Of a stretch of 11,674 nt of DNA, positions 7,688 through 11,674 are shown in pieces. The translations under genes and the position numbers were made by a program. How positions within the stretch are numbered: position 1 is the stretch's first letter; each line of letters begins with the position of its first letter. The stretch comes from Bacillota bacterium (GTDB lineage: Bacteria > Bacillota > Dethiobacteria > DTU022 > UBA8154), in NCBI GenBank assembly GCA_003444595.1, contig DLUO01000098.1:1117-12790 (forward strand), read 5' to 3'. Under the pieces are notes generated by a model. It saw nothing but the letters and a program-made list of their open reading frames with translations. It was not told the origin of the DNA and did no database searches.

Positions 7688-7891
7688 TTAATCCCTTACA
7701 CCGAAAGCCAGCTTTACGTTAACTTTGTACTCTGATACATCACCATTTTCAATATTAGCCGTAAGGTTCAAGACCTCCACACCGGTGATATTATCCACCG
7801 TTTTAGAAGCCCTATTTACCGCATCCTTGACAGCGTCTTCCCATCCTAAAGTCGACTCGCCGATCAATTCGATTACTTTTGCAACTCCCAT
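7688..7891 (-). CDS. Dodecin family flavin-binding protein
   Basis: Dodecins are small proteins that assemble into hollow 12-mers and store or buffer flavins. The 67 residues fit the family length and pattern: a first strand VAKVIELIGES, the GWEDAV helix start with the flavin-stacking tryptophan (W17), an AVNRASKTVDNITGVEV helix and strand, then the ENG turn (48-50) and a last strand YKVNVKLAFGV. ATG 7891 is chosen over ATG 7897 because AGGAG (7899-7903) is 7 nt from the former and only 1 nt from the latter. It precedes spoVAC by fewer than 60 nt with no terminator, and a forespore-type promoter candidate lies upstream, so it probably opens the spoVA operon. Soluble, cytoplasmic. Confidence 0.92.
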   Translation of the reverse strand: MGVAKVIELIGESTLGWEDAVKDAVNRASKTVDNITGVEVLNLTANIENGDVSEYKVNVKLAFGVRD

Positions 7892-7930
7892 TATCATTCT
7901 CCTTTTTTAAAATTTAAATCAAGCTAACAG

Positions 7931-7961
7931 TAGTTTTCCTCTTTTGCTTTTCTTCTATTCT
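7931..7961 (-). promoter_or_regulatory. Candidate sigma-F/sigma-G promoter for dodecin-spoVA
   Basis: On the minus strand AGAATA (7961-7956) matches the forespore -35 element (GHATR core GAATA), and AAAACTA (7937-7931), preceded by GG, matches the -10 core of sigma-F/sigma-G promoters. The spacer is 18 nt. Transcription would start near 7924, leaving a leader of about 33 nt that contains the dodecin ribosome site. The element overlaps the last codons of the small membrane gene. Identified by eye only; A-rich sequence raises the chance of a coincidental match. Confidence 0.42.
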
Positions 7962-8149
7962 GTCCCTTCGCCAATGTATTGCGACCCGGATAACATCTCC
8001 TTGGTAATTACCCTGGTAATTACCGGCCTCGAACGTTTTGGAGCCGGCTCTTCGTACGGAAAAAAGGAAAAGGTCAAAATAAAAGTAAAAACGGTCATTA
8101 GCAGGATAATTATAATTACAATAAGCATAAAAAAATGAGTGCCTTTCAC
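7955..8149 (-). CDS. Hypothetical small single-pass membrane protein
   Basis: I do not recognise this 64-residue protein. It starts at GTG with a GGGGGG purine run 7 nt upstream, has one strongly hydrophobic segment at about residues 6-31, and then a short hydrophilic tail containing a VITRVITK repeat and a PAPKRSRP basic stretch. It lies between the sigF terminator and the dodecin. SpoVAA and SpoVAB, which occupy this place in Bacillus, are about 200 and 140 residues, so it is not simply one of these. Start context and the hydrophobic profile support coding; lack of a recognised family keeps this uncertain. The overlapping 105-residue frame at 7914-8231 looks like a shadow. Confidence 0.5.
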   Translation of the reverse strand: MKGTHFFMLIVIIIILLMTVFTFILTFSFFPYEEPAPKRSRPVITRVITKEMLSGSQYIGEGTE

Positions 8150-8255
8150 ATGACTTCCCCCCGGAGAGTTTCTTTTTTATTTTTCTCGTTATTATTTTTT
8201 TTATAACAACAAAAAAACCCTGAATTTGCATTCATAGCCGAAACTGGAAAAAGGC

Positions 8256-8282
8256 AAAAAAAAAGACGATACTCTTTCGTCT
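8256..8282 (-). terminator. Rho-independent terminator after sigF
   Basis: On the minus strand AGACGA (8282-8277) pairs with TCGTCT (8269-8264) around a 7-nt loop, followed by a T run through 8256. It starts 10 nt after the sigF stop. The stem is only 6 bp, so some readthrough into the spoVA side is possible. Confidence 0.65.
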
Positions 8283-8292
8283 ATCTCTTAGA

Positions 8293-9006
8293 TTATTTAT
8301 TTTCTTTTAAAAGCTTTATAGCCTGCCTCTCGAGGCGGGAAACATGGGACTGAGATAAACCCAGAATCCGGGCAACTTCTTCCTGGCTTTTTTGCACAAT
8401 GTAACGTAATACGATTATCTGCCTTTCACGAGGAGGCAGAAGACTTAGTTTTTCATGGACAGTTATTTTATCAATTATTTCTGTGTTTATGTCGCCATAC
8501 TGTGCTTCGGGCAGCGTTTCAGCATGACCTTTTTCCTGTAGGGAGATAGCCGGATTTTGCAAATCCATCAACCACACGATTTCTTCCACCGGGAGTCCGG
8601 TTTTTACAGCAAGCTCCTCCAGGCGTGGTTGGCGTTTAAGCTCCTGCGCCAACTCTTCCCTGCTGTTGAGGAGGTGGCGGTAGTGCTCATAGTATGAGCG
8701 GGAGAGCTTGACAAGATGCCCGTTGCGCCTTAGACACGCTTTTATTTCTCCAAGTATGAACGGGACGGCGTAGGTAGAAAATTTTATACCTCTTTCGGGA
8801 TCATATCCTGTCAATGCTTTTAGCAGACCAATGCAGCCTTCCTGGAAAAGATCATCGTAATCAAGTATTTCGAGGGGATAGAACCTTTTGCAGATGGCAT
8901 GTACGAGAGGAAGATTATAGCTGACCGCTTTTTCCCGGGCTTCAGGATCCCCTTGCCTTGTTTTAAGATATAAGTCCTGTAATTCCTTCTCTGTTATCTC
9001 CGGCAT
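8293..9006 (-). CDS. sigF: RNA polymerase sigma-F, forespore-specific
   Basis: Sigma factor that starts forespore gene expression after the asymmetric division. The 237 residues carry the core-binding region 2 block DLFQEGCIGLLKAL (52-65) and the region 2.4 area ending GEIKACLRRNG (86-96), the SRSYYE start of region 3 (102-107), and the region 4 helix-turn-helix SQEEVARILGLSQSHVSRLE (207-226). The ATG has an AAAGGGG ribosome site and starts 17 nt after the spoIIAB stop. Assignment as SigF rather than SigG rests mainly on the preceding spoIIAA-spoIIAB pair. It is held inactive by SpoIIAB. A terminator follows it directly. Confidence 0.97.
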   Translation of the reverse strand: MPEITEKELQDLYLKTRQGDPEAREKAVSYNLPLVHAICKRFYPLEILDYDDLFQEGCIGLLKALTGYDPERGIKFSTYAVPFILGEIKACLRRNGHLVKLSRSYYEHYRHLLNSREELAQELKRQPRLEELAVKTGLPVEEIVWLMDLQNPAISLQEKGHAETLPEAQYGDINTEIIDKITVHEKLSLLPPRERQIIVLRYIVQKSQEEVARILGLSQSHVSRLERQAIKLLKENK

Positions 9007-9023
9007 AGTCTTTTCTACCCCTT

Positions 9024-9485
9024 TTAATGGCTGCTTTCAGCAACTTTGTTAAAAACCTTCAACATTTTAACGACTGTGCCCTTACCGGGTGAGGAACTGA
9101 TCACAACCTCATCCATGAAATTTTCCATAATTGTAAAACCCATACCGGAACGCTCCAATTCCGGCTTATCTGTATAAAGAGGCTCACGGGCCCTGGCGAT
9201 ATCATCAATTCCTTTCCCACTGTCGCTTATTTCAATCCACAGTTTTTTATCTTCCACAAAGGCCCTAATTTTAATAAGACCCCGGTCATCATCATAAGCA
9301 TGCAGGATACTGTTGGTAACTGCTTCTGAAACGGCTGTTTTAACTTCGTTAACCTCTTCCAGCGTGGGGTCAAGGCGTGCTGCAAAGGCAGCGATGACAA
9401 CCCGCACAAAGCTTTCATTTTCCGATCTCGCCGGTACTTCCAGCATCATATAATTCATCTGCTTGCCTGGCCTGTAATGGTACAA
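9024..9485 (-). CDS. spoIIAB: SpoIIAB, anti-sigma-F factor and serine kinase
   Basis: GHKL-fold protein that binds SigF with ATP and also phosphorylates SpoIIAA. The 153 residues contain the N box SEAVTNSILHAY (53-64), G1 box DSGKGI (88-93), the strongly conserved LERSGMGFTIMENFMDEV around the G2 box (110-127) and SPGKGT (132-137). Conserved similarity to the B. subtilis protein begins near MMLEV, so ATG 9458 is a possible start (144 residues). However, the only strong ribosome site, GGGAGGTG, is 8 nt before TTG 9485, giving a short extension MYHYRPGKQ. A 142-nt gap separates it from spoIIAA, which is unusual for this operon. Confidence 0.96.
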   Translation of the reverse strand: MYHYRPGKQMNYMMLEVPARSENESFVRVVIAAFAARLDPTLEEVNEVKTAVSEAVTNSILHAYDDDRGLIKIRAFVEDKKLWIEISDSGKGIDDIARAREPLYTDKPELERSGMGFTIMENFMDEVVISSSPGKGTVVKMLKVFNKVAESSH

Positions 9486-9493
9486 ACCAGTTA

Positions 9494-9501
9494 CACCTCC
9501 C
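9494..9501 (-). promoter_or_regulatory. Ribosome binding site supporting the TTG start of spoIIAB
   Basis: The minus strand reads GGGAGGTG, a nearly complete Shine-Dalgarno sequence, 8 nt before TTG 9485 and 35 nt before ATG 9458. This favours the longer TTG-initiated form. Confidence 0.6.
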
Positions 9502-9627
9502 GCTTAAAAGATTAGAGATAAATATATGGATCCTAAGATAATGCTTTCATTATTGGATGCAGAATTTGCATGTGTTTTTGCGCCTTTGCTTTGACAAGGT
9601 AAATGAGAAATGCCGCTGCGCTCTGTT

Positions 9628-9966
9628 TTAGCTTAGGTTCTCCAGTGCCTGCCGCTCATCGGTGCAGACAGGTATTATTTTTAACAGGCCGCCCATCTCC
9701 AGGATCTTCTTATTATGCCTGCTTAAACCACAGATAACGACTTTGCCCCCCCTGTCCCTGAACTGCTTGTAGCGCCCCAGTATCGCTCCAATACCCGAAC
9801 TGTCCATAAAGGTCAGGTTTTCCATATTTATAATCAGGTTTTGAATAATCTCCTTTTCCAGCTCTTTCTCCACGGCCTGACGAAAAGTTAAAGATGTATG
9901 ATGATCCAGTTCTCCTTTTAGCCTAACAATAAGATTCTTTTTTCTTCTAATGATCTGGACTTGCAT
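9628..9966 (-). CDS. spoIIAA: SpoIIAA, anti-anti-sigma-F factor
   Basis: STAS-domain protein that in its unphosphorylated form displaces SigF from SpoIIAB; SpoIIAB phosphorylates it and SpoIIE reverses this. The 112 residues include the opening strand LIVRLKGELDHHT and the phosphorylation loop FMDSSGIGAILGRY (53-66). By alignment with B. subtilis Ser58, the phosphorylated residue should be S56, next to D55. The ATG has an AGGGGG ribosome site 6 nt upstream. It is the first gene after a sigma-H promoter and so opens the spoIIA operon. Length and motifs are normal for the family. Confidence 0.97.
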   Translation of the reverse strand: MQVQIIRRKKNLIVRLKGELDHHTSLTFRQAVEKELEKEIIQNLIINMENLTFMDSSGIGAILGRYKQFRDRGGKVVICGLSRHNKKILEMGGLLKIIPVCTDERQALENLS

Positions 9967-9998
9967 CTGAATCCCCCTATCACAGCTTCACTGGAAAA

Positions 9999-10028
9999 TA
10001 ATTCTACGTTCTATCTGTAATTTCCTGC
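9999..10028 (-). promoter_or_regulatory. Sigma-H promoter of the spoIIA operon
   Basis: On the minus strand GCAGGAAAT (10028-10020) and GTAGAATTA (10007-9999) match the sigma-H consensus RNAGGAWWW and RNNGAATWW at every defined position, with a 12-nt spacer. spoIIA is a classic sigma-H operon in Bacillus. The -35 element directly abuts the T-run of the dacF terminator. I saw no clear Spo0A box upstream. Confidence 0.82.
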
Positions 10029-10055
10029 AAAAAAAAAGCCCCTGCAGGGCTTTTT
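10029..10055 (-). terminator. Strong terminator after dacF (symmetrical, possibly bidirectional)
   Basis: AAAAAGCCC (10033-10041) and GGGCTTTTT (10047-10055) form a 9-bp stem with a 5-nt loop. On the minus strand a run of T follows through 10029. It starts 5 nt past the dacF stop and should insulate spoIIA from dacF transcription. Confidence 0.85.
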
Positions 10056-10059
10056 AATA

Positions 10060-11244
10060 TTAGCGGCCAAATTTTAACCATATTTCCATATATCTCCGAA
10101 AAAGTTGCGGCAGCGATGCCCTTTTAACCTCCTGGGATACTTCCAGGTCAACTTCCTTTAACACTGTTTCCCCCTCCATAACCCGCATCTTTCCTACTTT
10201 TTCTTCCAATGATAGGGGCGCTTCAAGGCTTTCCGGAAGAACGATCTCTGTTGTATAATGGGGCTCCTCGCCTTTTTTCACAAGCAGGCACAAAATATCA
10301 CTGGTAACAACATCCACTTCTCTTAAGGTGCCTTTTTCTACGGCAAGGCGCGCGACGACTTCTTTTTTACCTGCCAGTGGAATATTACTATAGTTAGCAA
10401 AACCATAGTTCAGGAGGTTTACTGCCTCTTCATAGCGGATGTCACTGGACGGGGCGTTAAGGACAACTGCAATAAAACGTGTCTCACCCCTCAAGGCCGA
10501 AGCCGAAATGCTGTGTCCCGACTCGTTGGTAAAACCTGTTTTAATCCCGTCGCAGCCTTGATAGCTGCGTATCAGCCTGTTGGTGTTGCTTAAATAAACT
10601 TTTTCACTTTTAATTTTACCTTCCAGGAAATTTTCATCCATCCATATCTTGCTCCAGTTAAAAAACCGGGGATACTTAACTATTTCCCTGCTCAGCAAAG
10701 CGACATCGTAAGCAGTGGTATAGTGGTCATCGTGATGCAAGCCCGTACAGTTGACAAAATTTGTATTTTTCATCCCCAATTCAAGGGCTCTTTTGTTCAT
10801 GCGCTCCACAAAAGCTTCCTCACTGCCGGCCATATACTCCGCCACGGCTACTGCAGCATCATTGCCTGACCCCACCGTAATACCGATTAACAAGGATTCC
10901 AAATCCACTATGTCTCCCTGGCTCAGGAACAGTGTCGAACCCCCGAAAGAGGCGGCATTCCCTGAAACGGGCACTTCGTCTTCAAGACCAATTTCACCTG
11001 TTTCCAGGGCCTCCAGGGCCAGTAACAAGGTCATTATTTTAGTCACACTGGCAGGAAAAAGCTTTTCGTGCTCGTTATGTGCAAAAATAATTTCTCCCGC
11101 ATGCGCTTCCATGAGCAGGGCTGCCCTGGATTGTATCGTCTGGTCATAGGCCTGAACTTGATTAAATGAAGTACAGAGGCAAAGGCAAAAAATAAGCGTA
11201 AAGGAAATTATTAAGCAGAACAAGCGCGAATCCTTGGTTTTCAT
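10060..11244 (-). CDS. dacF: D-alanyl-D-alanine carboxypeptidase DacF (PBP5-like)
   Basis: Penicillin-binding D,D-carboxypeptidase (peptidase S11) that trims the terminal D-Ala of peptidoglycan stem peptides; DacF of Bacillus adjusts cross-linking of spore cortex. The 394 residues have a signal peptide with a cleavage site near VQA-YD (32/33), the catalytic SxxK as SVTK (S66, K69), SGN (126-128) and KTG (235-237). A C-terminal PBP5-type domain follows, with an amphipathic end (LPQLFRRYMEIWLKF) suited to membrane attachment. The ATG has an AGGAGGG site 6 nt upstream. The order nucleoside phosphorylase - dacF - spoIIA is the same as in Bacillus. A sigma-F-like promoter candidate lies just upstream. 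Confidence 0.95.
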   Translation of the reverse strand: MKTKDSRLFCLIISFTLIFCLCLCTSFNQVQAYDQTIQSRAALLMEAHAGEIIFAHNEHEKLFPASVTKIMTLLLALEALETGEIGLEDEVPVSGNAASFGGSTLFLSQGDIVDLESLLIGITVGSGNDAAVAVAEYMAGSEEAFVERMNKRALELGMKNTNFVNCTGLHHDDHYTTAYDVALLSREIVKYPRFFNWSKIWMDENFLEGKIKSEKVYLSNTNRLIRSYQGCDGIKTGFTNESGHSISASALRGETRFIAVVLNAPSSDIRYEEAVNLLNYGFANYSNIPLAGKKEVVARLAVEKGTLREVDVVTSDILCLLVKKGEEPHYTTEIVLPESLEAPLSLEEKVGKMRVMEGETVLKEVDLEVSQEVKRASLPQLFRRYMEIWLKFGR

Positions 11245-11262
11245 GTTAATCCCTCCTGCCTT

Positions 11263-11291
11263 TATTTTCTCCAGCGCAAATAAAATGATAC
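11263..11291 (-). promoter_or_regulatory. Candidate sigma-F promoter for dacF
   Basis: On the minus strand GGAGAAAATA (11272-11263) fits the sigma-F -10 pattern GGnnAnAHTR, with GTATC (11291-11287) as a near-match to the GHATR -35 element, 14 nt before the GG. dacF is a sigma-F gene in B. subtilis. A caution is that the start point would fall near 11256, inside the ribosome site (11251-11257), giving a very short leader. Confidence 0.35.
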
Positions 11292-11325
11292 AAAAAAAGC
11301 CCTACTTCTTTTTTTCAGCAGGGCT
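11292..11325 (-). terminator. Terminator downstream of the nucleoside phosphorylase gene
   Basis: On the minus strand AGCCCT (11325-11320) pairs with AGGGCT (11303-11298) around a 16-nt A-rich loop, followed by a T run to 11292. It lies about 150 nt after the phosphorylase stop and just before dacF, so it should end the upstream transcript. Confidence 0.72.
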
Positions 11326-11472
11326 CAAGGTAATCGTTTCACAGCTTGCGTAATGCTGGTACGGGACAGGCTGGAGAGATCCGCCAACAGCAATCTGCTG
11401 CTCGAGCGGCAGTAGGTTCTAAAGAGTTATTTTCACCCCATTGTGACCTGAAAGATAAAAGGGTTAACATGA

Positions 11473-11655
11473 CTAGCTGGGGAACGGAGGGATTACACCA
11501 TAAACAAGAGGTGGTGGTTCGGGCGTCTCTTCAGCGATGGCAAAGGTGCCGGCAAGCTCGTTTAAAGCTGAATTAAGCTGCTCTTCGTTATTGGCATGAA
11601 TATAAGCCAGGATATCATCCTCGGACACCATATCACCAATTTTATGGTTCAAGAC
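11473..11655 (-). CDS. pdp: Pyrimidine-nucleoside phosphorylase, C-terminal fragment
   Basis: The last 60 residues of a thymidine/pyrimidine-nucleoside phosphorylase, which splits pyrimidine nucleosides with phosphate. Diagnostic C-terminal-domain features are HKIGDMVSEDDILAYIHANNEEQL followed by the proline-rich end EPPPLVYGVI; both match the family. The 5' part is missing because the sequence ends in adapter. An apparent start giving MYKRQ is encoded by the transposon mosaic end and is not real protein. The place directly before dacF matches the nucleoside-salvage genes found there in Bacillus. The remaining roughly 370 residues would be expected beyond the window. Confidence 0.85.
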   Translation of the reverse strand, partial: VLNHKIGDMVSEDDILAYIHANNEEQLNSALNELAGTFAIAEETPEPPPLVYGVIPPFPS

Positions 11656-11674
11656 CTGTCTCTTATACACATCT
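11656..11674. other. Nextera/Tn5 mosaic-end adapter sequence (artefact)
   Basis: The last 19 bases are CTGTCTCTTATACACATCT, identical to the Tn5 mosaic end used in Nextera libraries. It is unrelated to the surrounding gene and sits exactly at the sequence end, as expected for untrimmed adapter. Confidence 0.97.

Noticed and set aside
8003..8024. Two copies of the palindrome GGTAATTACC with 12-nt period, suggestive of an operator
   Set aside because: They fall inside the small membrane ORF and encode its VITRVITK repeat; position is not next to a promoter on the correct side. Kept only as a note.
8188..8210. AT-rich hairpin GTTATTAT/ATAACAAC
   Set aside because: Only A-T and G-T pairs with no T-run suited to the minus strand; likely chance in A/T-rich DNA.
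7914..8231. 105-codon minus-strand frame overlapping the small membrane gene
   Set aside because: Low-complexity, lysine-rich, no family resemblance, and it would cross the candidate promoter; its GNYQGNYQG repeat is only the GGTAATTACC tandem read in another frame.
8150..8255. Possible sigma-A or forespore promoter upstream of the small membrane gene
   Set aside because: GAATG and TTGCCT/TATGAA-like hexamers exist, but no -10 partner at proper spacing was found.
10751..11149. 132-codon plus-strand ORF
   Set aside because: Antisense to dacF catalytic-domain codons; no family features.
11339..11470. 43-codon minus-strand ORF starting 2 nt after the pdp stop
   Set aside because: No ribosome site, unusual composition with adjacent cysteines and tryptophan, and no recognisable family; it covers the palindromic segment.

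Overview
Every convincing gene in this window lies on the minus strand, so the biological order runs from high to low coordinates. The content is a chromosomal sporulation locus of an endospore-forming Firmicute. Three things suggest a clostridial (Peptococcaceae-like) anaerobe rather than a Bacillus: spoVAA and spoVAB are absent, spoVAC-D-E-F are kept, and two acyl-CoA dehydratase activase-related proteins sit in the cluster. The species cannot be named from the sequence. The right end stops in a 19-nt Nextera/Tn5 mosaic end, so this looks like the raw edge of an Illumina contig.

Layout in transcription order. (1) 11655-11473: C-terminal 60 codons of a pyrimidine-nucleoside phosphorylase, cut by adapter, with a terminator at 11325-11292. 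(2) 11244-10060: dacF, a secreted D,D-carboxypeptidase, followed directly by a strong hairpin terminator. (3) 10028-9999: a full-consensus sigma-H promoter, then spoIIAA, spoIIAB and sigF, which make the forespore sigma factor and its anti-anti-sigma/anti-sigma switch. The set ends at a small terminator near 8282-8256. (4) 8149-7955: a small one-helix membrane protein. (5) 7961-7931: a candidate sigma-F/sigma-G promoter, followed by a dodecin and then spoVAC, spoVAD, spoVAE and spoVAF, the dipicolinate-uptake machinery of the forespore. (6) 4208-2126: two overlapping DUF2229-type proteins, closely following spoVAF and probably in the same transcript. (7) From an extended -10 promoter near 2030: a CCA-adding-type tRNA nucleotidyltransferase and a membrane site-2 protease (M50) whose ribosome site overlaps the preceding stop codon.

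How it fits together: sigma-H switches on spoIIAA-AB-sigF. SpoIIAB holds SigF until dephosphorylated SpoIIAA releases it in the forespore. SigF, and later SigG, would then read dacF and the dodecin-spoVA operon. The most notable points are: an apparent one-base deletion in an A8 run that separates the natural spoVAF start from the rest of its frame; lack of AUG starts for spoVAC, spoVAD and spoVAE; a hairpin covering the spoVAC ribosome site; a dodecin and a DUF2229 pair inside a spoVA operon; and an unusual 142-nt gap between spoIIAA and spoIIAB. No RNA genes, insertion sequences or CRISPR arrays were seen, and no gene-free stretch exceeds 300 nt.
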